Below are positions 1 through 7,924 of a DNA stretch of 64,000 bases, piece by piece. Origin of the DNA: Pseudomonas sp. Irchel s3h17 (GTDB lineage Bacteria; Pseudomonadota; Gammaproteobacteria; Pseudomonadales; Pseudomonadaceae); assembly GCF_900187505.1 (NCBI RefSeq), contig NZ_FYDL01000002.1, forward strand, positions 124,001-188,000. The letters run 5' to 3'. A program made the position numbers and the translations under genes. Each line of letters begins with the position of its first letter. The first letter of the stretch is position 1. The notes under the pieces are model-generated. The model searched no databases and was not told the DNA's origin. It saw only the letters and a program-made list of their open reading frames with translations.

Positions 1-954
1 TACGTGCTGACCGTCGCGGACATCAACGCCACCAACCCGACCTTGTGGAACTCCTGGCGCGCCAGCCTGCTGCGCCAACTCTACACCGAGACCAAGCGCG
101 CCTTGCGTCGCGGCCTGGAGAACCCGGTGGACCGCGAGGAGCAGATTCGCCAGACCCAAAGCGCGGCCCTGGACATTCTGGTGCGCGGCGGCACCGACCC
201 GGACGACGTCGAGCAGCTCTGGTCGCAACTGGGCGATGACTATTTCCTGCGTCACACCGCCGGCGACGTGGCCTGGCACTCGGACGCGATCCTCCAGCAA
301 CCGGCCGATGGCGGCCCGCTGGTGCTGATCAAGGAGACCACCCAACGGGAGTTCGAGGGTGGCACGCAGATTTTCATCTATGCCCCCGACCAGCACGACT
401 TCTTCGCCGTGACCGTGGCCGCGATGGACCAGCTCAACCTGAACATTCACGATGCACGGGTCATCACCTCCAGCAGCCAGTTCACCCTCGACACCTACAT
501 CGTGCTCGACACCGACGGCGATTCGATCGGCGACAACCCTGCACGGGTCAAACAGATCCGTGACGGCCTGACCGAAGCCCTGCGCAACCCGGACAACTAC
601 CCGACCATCATCCAGCGTCGGGTGCCACGCCAGCTCAAGCATTTTGCGTTCGCACCACAAGTGACGATCCACAACGATGCCCAGCGCCCGGTCACCGTGC
701 TCGAACTCAGCGCACCGGACCGCCCTGGCCTGCTCGCGCGAATCGGACGAATCTTCCTCGAGTTCGACCTGTCGCTGCAGAACGCCAAGATTGCCACCCT
801 CGGCGAACGGGTCGAAGACGTGTTCTTCATCACCGACGCCGACAACCACCCATTGTCCGACCCACAGCTGTGCAGCCGCTTGCAGGATGCGATCGTCGAA
901 CAACTGAGCGTCAGCCCGCAACCTTCAATCGAACTGTCGCGCATCAGCATCTGA
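1..954 (+). CDS. glnD: GlnD bifunctional PII uridylyltransferase, C-terminal part (5' truncated by window)
   Basis: The frame is open from the first base, so only the last 317 or so residues are present. GlnD uridylylates and deuridylylates PII proteins according to glutamine level, controlling nitrogen metabolism. The visible part holds the end of the helical linker and then two ACT domains, the glutamine-sensing module. The second ACT begins at the segment [20 protein letters not shown] and ends near residue 300 of this fragment. The nucleotidyltransferase and HD domains would lie upstream of the window. The stop is TGA at 952-954 and dapC follows about 40 bp later on the same strand, the usual Pseudomonas order. 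Identification is firm; the true start cannot be seen. Confidence 0.95.
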   Translation, partial: YVLTVADINATNPTLWNSWRASLLRQLYTETKRALRRGLENPVDREEQIRQTQSAALDILVRGGTDPDDVEQLWSQLGDDYFLRHTAGDVAWHSDAILQQPADGGPLVLIKETTQREFEGGTQIFIYAPDQHDFFAVTVAAMDQLNLNIHDARVITSSSQFTLDTYIVLDTDGDSIGDNPARVKQIRDGLTEALRNPDNYPTIIQRRVPRQLKHFAFAPQVTIHNDAQRPVTVLELSAPDRPGLLARIGRIFLEFDLSLQNAKIATLGERVEDVFFITDADNHPLSDPQLCSRLQDAIVEQLSVSPQPSIELSRISI

Positions 955-997
955 CGCGCGACATGATTTAACCGCTTTGAGTGAGACCTGCGCACCG

Positions 998-2197
998 ATG
1001 AACAACGCTCTGAACCAACTCCAGCCCTACCCGTTCGAAAAACTGCGCGCCCTGCTCGGTGCGGTGACGCCCAACCCGGACAAGCGCCCTATCGCCCTGT
1101 CCATCGGCGAGCCGAAACACCGCTCGCCGAGCTTTGTCGCCGAAGCCCTGGCCAGCAACCTGGACCAGATGGCCGTCTACCCCACGACCCTGGGTGTTCC
1201 CGCCCTGCGCGAAGCCATTGCGGCCTGGTGCGAGCGTCGGTTCAACGTGCCCGCAGGCTGGATCGATCCGGCCCGCAACGTGCTGCCCGTCAACGGCACC
1301 CGCGAAGCACTGTTCGCCTTCACCCAGACCGTGGTCAACCGGGGTGACGACGCGCTGGTGGTCAGCCCGAACCCGTTCTACCAGATCTATGAAGGCGCGG
1401 CGTTCCTCGCCGGTGCCAAGCCCCACTACCTGCCGTGCCTGGACGAAAACGGCTTCAACCCGGATTTCGATGCCGTCTCACCGGACATCTGGAAACGCTG
1501 CCAGATCCTGTTCCTGTGCTCACCAGGCAACCCGACCGGTGCGCTGATCCCCCTCGACACCCTGAAAAAGCTGATCGCCCTGGCCGACGAGCACGACTTC
1601 GTGATCGCGGCCGACGAGTGCTACAGCGAACTCTACTTCGACGAGCAGACACCCCCGCCAGGCCTGCTCAGTGCCTGTGCGCAACTGGGCCGCCAGGACT
1701 TCAAGCGCTGCGTGGTGTTCCATAGCCTGTCCAAGCGCTCCAACCTGCCGGGCCTGCGCTCGGGCTTCGTGGCAGGGGATGCCGAGATCCTCAAGGGTTT
1801 CCTGCTGTACCGCACCTACCATGGCTGCGCCATGCCGGTTCAGACCCAGCTGGCCAGCGTTGCGGCATGGAATGACGAAGTCCATGTGCGCGCCAACCGT
1901 ACGCTGTACCGCGAGAAGTTCGATGCGGTGCTGGAGATCCTCGGCCCGGTCATGGACGTGCAGCGTCCGGATGGCAGTTTCTACCTGTGGCCGAGCGTTG
2001 CGGGCGACGACGCGGCGTTCTGCCGCGACCTGTTCGTCGAAGAGCACGTGACCGTCGTGCCTGGCTCTTATCTGTCCCGTGAGGTCGACGGCGTCAACCC
2101 GGGCGCCGGGCGTGTGCGCATGGCACTGGTTGCGCCGCTGGCCGAATGCGTCGAGGCGGCAGAGCGGATTCGCGCGTTCATCCAGCGCCGCACATAA
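998..2197 (+). CDS. dapC: Succinyldiaminopimelate transaminase DapC
   Basis: This is a class I/II PLP aminotransferase of 399 residues that makes N-succinyl-diaminopimelate in the lysine/peptidoglycan branch. The fold shows the substrate-side PYPFEKL start, the SPGNPTG loop around residue 174, the DECYSELYF aspartate/tyrosine motif, and the PLP lysine at K246 in HSLSKRSNLPGLRSGF. An upstream in-frame TTG at 977 exists, but the ATG at 998 (MNNALNQLQPYPF) fits the family start. The gene lies downstream of glnD, as in other pseudomonads. DapD and DapE for neighbouring steps are also in this window. The main alternative is a general aspartate-type aminotransferase, which the context makes unlikely. 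Confidence 0.92.
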   Translation: MNNALNQLQPYPFEKLRALLGAVTPNPDKRPIALSIGEPKHRSPSFVAEALASNLDQMAVYPTTLGVPALREAIAAWCERRFNVPAGWIDPARNVLPVNGTREALFAFTQTVVNRGDDALVVSPNPFYQIYEGAAFLAGAKPHYLPCLDENGFNPDFDAVSPDIWKRCQILFLCSPGNPTGALIPLDTLKKLIALADEHDFVIAADECYSELYFDEQTPPPGLLSACAQLGRQDFKRCVVFHSLSKRSNLPGLRSGFVAGDAEILKGFLLYRTYHGCAMPVQTQLASVAAWNDEVHVRANRTLYREKFDAVLEILGPVMDVQRPDGSFYLWPSVAGDDAAFCRDLFVEEHVTVVPGSYLSREVDGVNPGAGRVRMALVAPLAECVEAAERIRAFIQRRT

Positions 2198-2240
2198 GCG
2201 ACATCCTGGCGGCAGGCACGCGCCCCTTCGGACCCGTGCC

Positions 2241-3884
2241 TCACTTCACCGGCCCCAGATTGGCCTCACTGAGGTCCAGATCCGCCAGCACCTCACGCAA
2301 CACGTCATCACCGATCTGGTGATGACGGCTGAGCGTGTACAACTCAAGACGCTGGGCCCGCAGTGCCTTCACCCGCAGACGCCGCTCCAGCAAGTCCATC
2401 TGAAACGCCAGCGCCTGGGCCTCGGCCGAATCGTTGAACACTTCCAGCTGATGTCGATACTCGGACATGATCCGCGCCTTCAACTCTGCGGCCAACGCGG
2501 CTTGGGCCGCATCCTGGGGATTGGCGGACTCTGCCAGCACCTCCTCTTCCAGCGCATGAATCGCCGCTTCGCAGGTTTTGCGCCAGGCCTCGCGCACCTC
2601 ATGCTGGCGCTTTTCATCCGGACTGATCGGGATGTCCCGCAGCAACAGTGGCAAGGCAATGCACGCGGCGACCAGTGACAACAGAATCACCCCGGCGGCA
2701 ATGAAGATCAGCAGGTCCCGCTCGGGGAACGCCGCGTCGCCGATCAGCAAGGGGATGGACATGACACCCGCCAGGGTGACGGCACCGCGAACGCCGCCCA
2801 AGGTCAACAGCCAGCAGGAACGCGCGGTAGGCACCAGCGTCAGCTCGCCCTTGCCACGCCAGCGACGCAGCCACCCGGACAACCGCCAGATGCTCTGCAC
2901 CCAGACAAAACGCAGCACCAGCAGCACCACAAAGATCGCCAGCACATCCAGCACCCGATAAAGCAACGTCGGCCAAAGCGAGGGCTCGTGACTGACCACC
3001 GCCTTGGCGATGTCCGGTAGCTGCAGGCCCAGCAACAGGAAGATCAAACCATTGAAGGCAAACTCCAGCAGCGACCAGACACTGCGGTTCAGCAAACGGG
3101 TGCTGGTCTGGCGGGGCAGCAGGTCGAGCCAGCTCTGCATCATCCCCGCCGCCACCGCCGACAGGATGCCCGAGACGCCCAGGCGCTCGGCCAACACATA
3201 GGCGGCAAACGGCAGCAGCAACATGAACACCACATGGGTGGCCGGATCGTCCCAGCCACGGGCAATCATCCAGGCTCGCAAGCGCCCCACCAGCCAGCTC
3301 AGGGACACGCCCACCAACAGGCCGCCAATGGCCACCAGCACAAACGCCAGGCTGGCATTGGCCAATGAGAACGCCCCGGTAATGGCCGCCACCAGGGCAA
3401 ACTTGAAAGTCACCAGGCCGGTGGCGTCATTCATCAACGCCTCACCCTGCAACATGTGCATCAAGGGCCGGGGCAACCGGTTCTGGGAAATCGCCGACAC
3501 CGCCACGGCGTCGGTCGGTGACAGCACCGCCGCCAACGCAAAGGCCACTGCCAGCGGAATGCTCGGCAACAACCAATGAATGAAGTAGCCGGCCCCTACC
3601 ACGGTGAACAACACCAGCCCCACCGCCAGGGTCAGGATCGGCCCGCGCAGCTTCCACAGTTCGCGCTTGGGCATCCGCCAGCCATCGGAAAACAGCAACG
3701 GTGGCAGGAACAGAAAGAGAAACAGCTCAGGGTCGAGTGCCACATGCAAACCCAGTGTCGGCCAGGCGAGCAAGGCACCCGCGGCGATTTGCACCAACGG
3801 CAAAGGCAGTGGAATCACCCGTCCCACCAAGCGCGAGAGGCTCACCAGCATCAGCAGGATGAGGACGGTATAAGCAGTTTGCAT
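2241..3884 (-). CDS. CPA1-type Na+/H+ antiporter
   Basis: This is a 547-residue cation:proton antiporter of the inner membrane. About twelve hydrophobic segments fill residues 1 to 390. The family motifs LSPTDAVAVSAI and GEALMNDATGLV supply the acidic ion-binding residues, and GGVRGAVTLAGV lies near the end of the membrane domain. A charged cytoplasmic tail of about 150 residues (alanine/glutamate rich, likely coiled) follows. The open frame extends 49 residues upstream of MQTAYTVLILL, but that extension is cysteine-rich and atypical, so the ATG at 3884 is chosen. The gene converges on dapC. Na+ versus K+ specificity cannot be told from sequence alone. Confidence 0.88.
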   Translation of the reverse strand: MQTAYTVLILLMLVSLSRLVGRVIPLPLPLVQIAAGALLAWPTLGLHVALDPELFLFLFLPPLLFSDGWRMPKRELWKLRGPILTLAVGLVLFTVVGAGYFIHWLLPSIPLAVAFALAAVLSPTDAVAVSAISQNRLPRPLMHMLQGEALMNDATGLVTFKFALVAAITGAFSLANASLAFVLVAIGGLLVGVSLSWLVGRLRAWMIARGWDDPATHVVFMLLLPFAAYVLAERLGVSGILSAVAAGMMQSWLDLLPRQTSTRLLNRSVWSLLEFAFNGLIFLLLGLQLPDIAKAVVSHEPSLWPTLLYRVLDVLAIFVVLLVLRFVWVQSIWRLSGWLRRWRGKGELTLVPTARSCWLLTLGGVRGAVTLAGVMSIPLLIGDAAFPERDLLIFIAAGVILLSLVAACIALPLLLRDIPISPDEKRQHEVREAWRKTCEAAIHALEEEVLAESANPQDAAQAALAAELKARIMSEYRHQLEVFNDSAEAQALAFQMDLLERRLRVKALRAQRLELYTLSRHHQIGDDVLREVLADLDLSEANLGPVK

Positions 3885-4120
3885 CGCGCGGCAGCCCCGA
3901 TCAGTCGACGTGCAACAGCACACATCAGGCAACAAGTTGCCGTCGAAGTGCCATATTAGACGCTTAGACTTGGGGTTGGCCCTTGCACAAAGGTCGCACC
4001 TGATCGGGCAACCTGTCGCACAATCGCTCAATGCCGGGTCCCGGTCGACGCCGAACCCGCCCGGTCATGGCATAATCCTTCACCTTTTTATCTCCAGCAC
4101 CTCCAAAGGGGGGCAATTCC

Positions 4121-4483
4121 TTGACCGTTTCAAGCAAAACGTTGCACCTTTTCGGCATCAAAGCCTGCGACACCATGAAAAAGGCGCGCACCTGGCTCGA
4201 TGAACACGCTGTCAGCTTTGATTTTCATGATTACAAAACGGCCGGAATCGACCGTGAACACCTGACCCAGTGGTGCAACGAGCACGGCTGGCAGGTGGTG
4301 CTCAACCGTGCAGGCACGACCTTTCGCAAACTCGATGACGAATGCAAAGCCGATCTCGACCAGGCGAAAGCGATCGAACTGATGCTCGCACAACCGTCGA
4401 TGATCAAGCGCCCGGTGCTCGATCTCGGTGACCGAACCCTGATTGGCTTCAAGCCAGATATCTACGCGGCAGCGCTCAAGTAA
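4121..4483 (+). CDS. ArsC/Spx-family thioredoxin-fold protein (YffB-like)
   Basis: This 120-residue ArsC-family protein carries the single N-terminal cysteine in GIKACDTMKKAR (Cys near residue 16) typical of the YffB/Spx branch. It also has NRAGTTFRKL and RPVLDLGDRTLIGFKP, matching the conserved arginine regions of the fold. The start is an unusual TTG: a purine-rich AAAGGGGGGC lies 7 bases upstream and no ATG in frame gives the conserved N-terminus. It sits 33 bp ahead of dapD on the same strand. In Gammaproteobacteria such genes often neighbour dap genes, but their substrate is unknown. Arsenate reduction should not be assumed. Confidence 0.85.
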   Translation: MTVSSKTLHLFGIKACDTMKKARTWLDEHAVSFDFHDYKTAGIDREHLTQWCNEHGWQVVLNRAGTTFRKLDDECKADLDQAKAIELMLAQPSMIKRPVLDLGDRTLIGFKPDIYAAALK

Positions 4484-4516
4484 GCCCGCCCGTTCAATTT
4501 CGTAAGAGGTAATTGC

Positions 4517-5551
4517 ATGTCCACTACCCTGTTCAGCCTGGCCTTCGGTGTTGGCACCCAGAATCGTCAAGGCGCATGGCTGGAAGTGTTCTACGCCGCT
4601 CCCGTGCTCAAGCCTTCGGCTGAAGTAGTTGCCGCCATTGCCCCGATCCTGGGCTACACCGAAGGCAATCAGGCCATCGCGTTCAGCACCGCCCAAGCCT
4701 CGCAACTGGCCGAAGCCCTCAAGGGCGTCGACGCGACCCAGGCCGCCCTGCTGACCCGCCTGGCAGAAAGCCACAAGCCACTGGTCGCCACGCTGCTGGC
4801 CGAAGATGCCCCGTTGAGTTCCACCCCCGAGGCCTACCTCAAGCTGCACCTGCTGTCCCATCGCCTGGTCAAGCCTCACGGCCTGAACCTGACGGGCATT
4901 TTCCCGCTGCTGCCGAACGTTGCCTGGACCAGCCAGGGCGCCATCGACTTGAGCGAACTGGCCGAACATCAACTCGAAGCCCGCCTGCGGGGCGAGTTGC
5001 TGGAAGTGTTCTCGGTCGACAAGTTCCCGAAAATGACCGACTACGTGGTACCGGCCGGCGTGCGCATCGCTGACGCCGCCCGTATCCGCCTGGGCGCCTA
5101 CGTGGGCGAAGGCACCACCGTGATGCATGAAGGGTTCGTCAACTTCAACGCCGGCACCGAAGGCCCGGGCATGATCGAAGGCCGCGTCTCCGCTGGCGTG
5201 TTCGTCGGCAAGGGTTCGGACCTGGGCGGCGGTTGCTCCACCATGGGCACCCTGTCGGGCGGCGGCAACATCGTGATCAAGGTGGGCGAAGGCTGCCTGA
5301 TCGGCGCCAACGCCGGTATCGGTATCCCGTTGGGCGACCGCAACACCGTCGAGTCCGGCCTGTACGTGACCGCCGGCACCAAAGTGGCCCTGCTGGACGA
5401 GAACAACCAGCTGGTCAAAGTGGTCAAGGCGCGCGAACTGGCCGGCCAGACCGACCTGTTGTTCCGCCGCAACTCGGAAACCGGTGCCGTGGAGTGCAAA
5501 ACCCACAAATCGGCCATCGAACTGAACGAAGCGCTGCACGCTCACAACTAA
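4517..5551 (+). CDS. dapD: 2,3,4,5-tetrahydropyridine-2,6-dicarboxylate N-succinyltransferase DapD
   Basis: This is a 344-residue succinyltransferase that uses succinyl-CoA to succinylate tetrahydrodipicolinate ahead of DapC in lysine biosynthesis. The N-terminal half is the long variant typical of Pseudomonas DapD. From about residue 170 the protein turns into left-handed beta-helix hexapeptide repeats (VRIADAARIRLGAYVGEGTTVMHEGFVNF broken by loops), including the GRVSAGVFVGKGSDLGGG stretch. A good ribosome-binding site (AAGAGGT) lies 7 bases before the ATG. The yffB-like gene is just upstream and probably co-transcribed; a REPIN separates dapD from csdA. Confidence 0.95.
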   Translation: MSTTLFSLAFGVGTQNRQGAWLEVFYAAPVLKPSAEVVAAIAPILGYTEGNQAIAFSTAQASQLAEALKGVDATQAALLTRLAESHKPLVATLLAEDAPLSSTPEAYLKLHLLSHRLVKPHGLNLTGIFPLLPNVAWTSQGAIDLSELAEHQLEARLRGELLEVFSVDKFPKMTDYVVPAGVRIADAARIRLGAYVGEGTTVMHEGFVNFNAGTEGPGMIEGRVSAGVFVGKGSDLGGGCSTMGTLSGGGNIVIKVGEGCLIGANAGIGIPLGDRNTVESGLYVTAGTKVALLDENNQLVKVVKARELAGQTDLLFRRNSETGAVECKTHKSAIELNEALHAHN

Positions 5552-5570
5552 GCAGGGCGTCACACGACCA

Positions 5571-5676
5571 CCCTGTAGGAGCGAGCTTGCTCGCGAAGAA
5601 CATATAGACGACACGTGCTGCCTGATGCCGCGCGTTATCGTTAACGTCCATCGCGAGCAAGCTCGCTCCTACAGGG
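5571..5676. repeat. REPIN: two inverted REP copies
   Basis: A 26-base arm at 5571-5596 (CCCTGTAGGAGCGAGCTTGC then TCGCGA) is repeated as its exact reverse complement at 5651-5676. Each arm is itself partly palindromic (GCGAGCTTGCTCGC). The arms flank about 54 bases of unrelated sequence. This is the standard doublet form of Pseudomonas REP elements, mobilised in trans by RAYT transposases elsewhere. It sits between dapD and csdA and could act as a processing or termination structure. Confidence 0.9.
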
Positions 5677-5715
5677 TCAGGCGTACACCCGCCCATGTCA
5701 CCAGGGCCCGATAGC

Positions 5716-6921
5716 ATGATGATTCCCTCACCCTGGCGCGCCGATTTCCCGGCCATCGCCGCCCTGCAACGGCAGGACCAGACCTATCTGGACAATGCCG
5801 CCACCACTCAGAAACCCCAGGCCCTGCTCGACGCGCTGGCGCATTACTACGCCAATGGCGCGGCCAACGTCCATCGTGCGCAACACCTGCCTGGCGCCCA
5901 TGCCACGCAAGCGTTCGAAGACAGCCGGAGCAAAGTGGCTCATTGGCTCAACGCCGGCCACTGCGGGCAAATCATTTTCACCCACGGCGCGACCTCCGCG
6001 CTGAATCTCCTGGCCTATGGCCTGGAACACCTTTTCCACCCGGGCGATGAAGTTGTCATCAGCGCCCTGGAGCACCACGCCAACCTGTTGCCCTGGCAGC
6101 AACTGGCAAAACGCCGCGAGCTGACGCTGGTGGTCTTACCCCTGGACGCCGACGGCCTGATCGACCTCAAGGCCGCCGCAGGCTTGATCGGCCCACGCAC
6201 CCGATTGCTGGCGGTCAGTCAACTGTCCAACGTCCTGGGTGCCTGGCAGCCATTGCCTCAGTTGCTGGCGCTGGCCAAGGCGCAAAACGCCTTGACCGTG
6301 GTCGACGGCGCCCAGGGTGTGGTTCACGGTCGCCACGACGTGCAGGCGCTGGGTTGCGACTTCTACGTGTTCTCCAGCCACAAACTCTACGGGCCCGATG
6401 GCCTGGGCGTGGTCTTTGGCCGTAACGAGGCCCTGGAGCAACTGCGTCCCTGGCAGTTCGGCGGTGAAATGGTGCTCGATGCCAACTACCACGACGCCCG
6501 CTTTCGCCCGGCACCGCTGGGCTTTGAAGCTGGCACCCCGCCGATTGCCAGCGTGATCGGCCTGGGCGCGACCCTCGACTACCTGGCCGGACTGGATCAG
6601 GACGCCGTGTCCGCCCACGAAGCGGCGCTGCATGACTACCTGCTCAAGGGTTTGCAGGCACGCAATGGCATTCGCCTGCTGGGCAAGCCGCAACTGGCCC
6701 TGGCCAGTTTTGTGGTGGACGGGGTCCATAACTCGGATCTGGCACACCTGTTGACCGAACAAGGCATTGCCGTGCGTGCCGGCCATCACTGCGCCATGCC
6801 GCTGCTCAAGAGCTTTGAACTGGCCGGGGCAATCCGGGTTTCATTGGCGCTGTACAACGACTCTGAAGATCTGGAGCGTTTCTTCGAAGCCCTGGATCAA
6901 GCCCTGGAGCTGTTGCGATGA
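5716..6921 (+). CDS. csdA: Cysteine desulfurase CsdA (SufS-like)
   Basis: This is a class V PLP aminotransferase-fold cysteine desulfurase of about 401 residues. It takes sulfur from cysteine as an enzyme-bound persulfide. YLDNAATTQKPQ marks the N-terminus, FSSHKLYGPDG carries the PLP lysine (K223), and RAGHHCAMPLL contains the catalytic cysteine (C359), placing it in the group II SufS/CsdA branch. Candidate starts are ATG at 5695, 5716 and 5719; 5716 is chosen because Pseudomonas homologues begin close to IPSPWRADFPAI. The stop overlaps the csdE start by 4 bases (ATGA), so the two are translationally coupled. Confidence 0.93.
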   Translation: MMIPSPWRADFPAIAALQRQDQTYLDNAATTQKPQALLDALAHYYANGAANVHRAQHLPGAHATQAFEDSRSKVAHWLNAGHCGQIIFTHGATSALNLLAYGLEHLFHPGDEVVISALEHHANLLPWQQLAKRRELTLVVLPLDADGLIDLKAAAGLIGPRTRLLAVSQLSNVLGAWQPLPQLLALAKAQNALTVVDGAQGVVHGRHDVQALGCDFYVFSSHKLYGPDGLGVVFGRNEALEQLRPWQFGGEMVLDANYHDARFRPAPLGFEAGTPPIASVIGLGATLDYLAGLDQDAVSAHEAALHDYLLKGLQARNGIRLLGKPQLALASFVVDGVHNSDLAHLLTEQGIAVRAGHHCAMPLLKSFELAGAIRVSLALYNDSEDLERFFEALDQALELLR

Positions 6922-7328
6922 GCCTGCCAGCCGACGCGGTTACCGCACTGCACGTCTTTCAAGCCGCTGCCGGCTGGGAGCAGCGAGCGCGCTTGCTGAT
7001 GCAATGGGGCGATCGCCTGCCCGCCTTGAGCGATACCGACCGATCCGAGGCCAACCGCGTACACGGTTGCGAAAGCCAGGTCTGGCTGGTGGGGGCGCTG
7101 CACGATGGTCATTGGCAATTCGCCGCCAACAGCGATGCGCGATTGATTCGCGGCCTGGTGGCGTTGTTGCTGGCGCGGGTCAATGGCTTGTCCGCGCAAG
7201 AGTTGCAGCAGGTGGATTTACCGGAGTGGTTCAATCAGTTGGGCCTCAGCCGCCAGCTATCCCCATCACGCAGCAATGGCTTGAATGCGGTGCTACAGCG
7301 AATGCGTGAGCTGACAACCTTCCTGTAA
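6918..7328 (+). CDS. csdE: Sulfur acceptor protein CsdE (SufE family)
   Basis: This 136-residue SufE-family protein accepts persulfide sulfur from CsdA and stimulates the desulfurase. The acceptor cysteine is C51 in RVHGCESQVWL. The IRGLVALLLARVNG and LSPSRSNGLNAVLQRM segments are typical of the family. It overlaps csdA by 4 bases. In enteric bacteria a tcdA/csdL gene follows the pair directly. Here tcdA lies 3.6 kb further on and in the opposite orientation, with the peptide/YcaO/ABC insert in between. Confidence 0.93.
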   Translation: MSLPADAVTALHVFQAAAGWEQRARLLMQWGDRLPALSDTDRSEANRVHGCESQVWLVGALHDGHWQFAANSDARLIRGLVALLLARVNGLSAQELQQVDLPEWFNQLGLSRQLSPSRSNGLNAVLQRMRELTTFL

Positions 7329-7625
7329 GCAGGCATGCAAACGAAGGCGTCTTCGCGATTGTCATCGCTGCCATGACGAAGCTCTGTGGGTTCTGTTTGA
7401 TGCACCAAGCGTACTACGCCACTTTAGTTGCTGAGCATGCTCACCGCTGAAAAGCGGCTGAGCCGAAAAACGAACACTCATCGAAAGTCTTCAAACATCG
7501 TAAATTATTGAATCAGTGAAAAAAAATCGAAGGCCATAACCCGCGCTCAAGCCACAAGAGACTCACCCCACCCTGACGTAGGATATATCACTCACAAACA
7601 CGGGAAGTTTCAAGACATTACGTGA
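7329..7625. other. AT-rich intergenic stretch after csdE
   Basis: No convincing gene lies here. Base composition becomes visibly more AT-rich than the flanking genes from about 7380 onward, with A-runs near 7517-7526. The stretch holds a structured hairpin (7439-7463) that may end csdAE transcription. It leads into the promoter of the peptide gene. It probably contains the left junction of the inserted segment, but no target-site duplication or integrase is visible. Confidence 0.6.
7439..7463 (+). terminator. Hairpin with GAAA tetraloop, possible csdAE terminator
   Basis: GCTCA-CCGCT (7439-7448) pairs with AGCGG-C-TGAGC (7453-7463) around a GAAA tetraloop, giving a 10-bp stem with one bulged C. 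It is preceded by the perfect palindrome TGAGCATGCTCA (7432-7443), which could form a competing structure. No U-run follows, so it may be an RNA-stabilising or rho-assisted element rather than a classical terminator. Confidence 0.45.
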
Positions 7626-7654
7626 TTGCAACACAAAGAACCCACTGTTATTAA
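7626..7654 (+). promoter_or_regulatory. Candidate sigma-70 promoter of the peptide operon
   Basis: TTGCAA (7626-7631) and TATTAA (7649-7654) are separated by exactly 17 bases. Each matches the sigma-70 consensus hexamer at four positions. Transcription would begin near 7661 and give a leader of about 75 nt before the peptide ATG. This is the best-placed pair in the intergenic region, but other AT-rich hexamers are nearby. Confidence 0.45.
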
Positions 7655-7659
7655 TTAAT

Positions 7660-7686
7660 CACTTGCGAAAGAAAGCACCGCAAGTG
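7660..7686 (+). promoter_or_regulatory. 8-bp inverted repeat at the 5' end of the peptide mRNA leader
   Basis: CACTTGCG (7660-7667) and CGCAAGTG (7679-7686) form a perfect 8-bp inverted repeat with an 11-base loop, directly at the predicted transcript start. A second pairing, AGTGC (7683-7687) with GCACT (7703-7707), would exclude the first. It could be a protein-binding operator or a switchable RNA leader; the sequence alone does not decide. Confidence 0.4.
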
Positions 7687-7735
7687 CAGTACTTACTCAA
7701 AAGCACTGCCACATTAATAATATGGAGTTAAGATC

Positions 7736-7849
7736 ATGGGTAAAAAACGTACCGAGATAGTCCCTTGGGATGACCTGTCGCAGACAATGGGCACATCAGC
7801 AGGCTTCCTGGCAACTGAAGCAAATTTCTTTGCCTCTCTGATCAACTGA
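7736..7849 (+). CDS. Putative RiPP precursor peptide, 37 residues, no cysteine
   Basis: A short gene with an ATG at 7736, a GGAG ribosome-binding site 8 bases upstream and a TGA stop at 7847-7849. The peptide starts MGKKRTEIVPWDDL and ends ANFFASLIN. It has a basic N-terminus, an acidic middle (WDD) and a hydrophobic C-terminus. It contains no Cys, His or Tyr, but seven Ser/Thr (residues 6, 15, 17, 20, 21, 27, 34). There is no double-glycine leader cleavage motif. It precedes a YcaO enzyme gene and an ABC exporter on the same strand, which is the layout of a modified-peptide locus. I do not recognise the sequence as any named RiPP family. Its identity as the YcaO substrate is inferred from position, size and ribosome-binding site. 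Confidence 0.75.
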   Translation: MGKKRTEIVPWDDLSQTMGTSAGFLATEANFFASLIN

Positions 7850-7875
7850 CGCTTGCGGTTAAACCACCTGTAAAC

Positions 7876-7903
7876 AATGCCGAAAGGGCTCCCTTTCGGC
7901 ATT
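7876..7903 (+). terminator. Perfect 13-bp inverted repeat between peptide gene and YcaO gene
   Basis: AATGCCGAAAGGG (7876-7888) is followed after two bases by CCCTTTCGGCATT (7891-7903), giving a perfect hairpin with a minimal loop. It starts 26 bases after the peptide stop and ends 21 bases before the YcaO start. No U-run follows. It probably works as a leaky terminator or RNA-processing barrier that leaves more precursor mRNA than enzyme mRNA, a common arrangement in peptide operons. Confidence 0.7.
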
Positions 7904-7924
7904 CATGAATCCAACGGGGTCTTT

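Noticed and set aside
7373..7450. A 25-codon frame with a CxxC (MTKLCGFCL...) upstream of the peptide operon
   Set aside because: No ribosome-binding site, it ends inside the tetraloop hairpin, and it lies before the predicted promoter; chance frame.
7714..7902. 62-residue minus-strand frame across the peptide gene
   Set aside because: It is the complement of the peptide gene and hairpin, with no start signal or known similarity.
7877..7924. Upstream extension of the YcaO protein (MPKGLPFGIHESNGVF)
   Set aside because: These codons are the inverted repeat itself and would lack a free ribosome-binding site; the ATG at 7925 gives a normal YcaO N-terminus.
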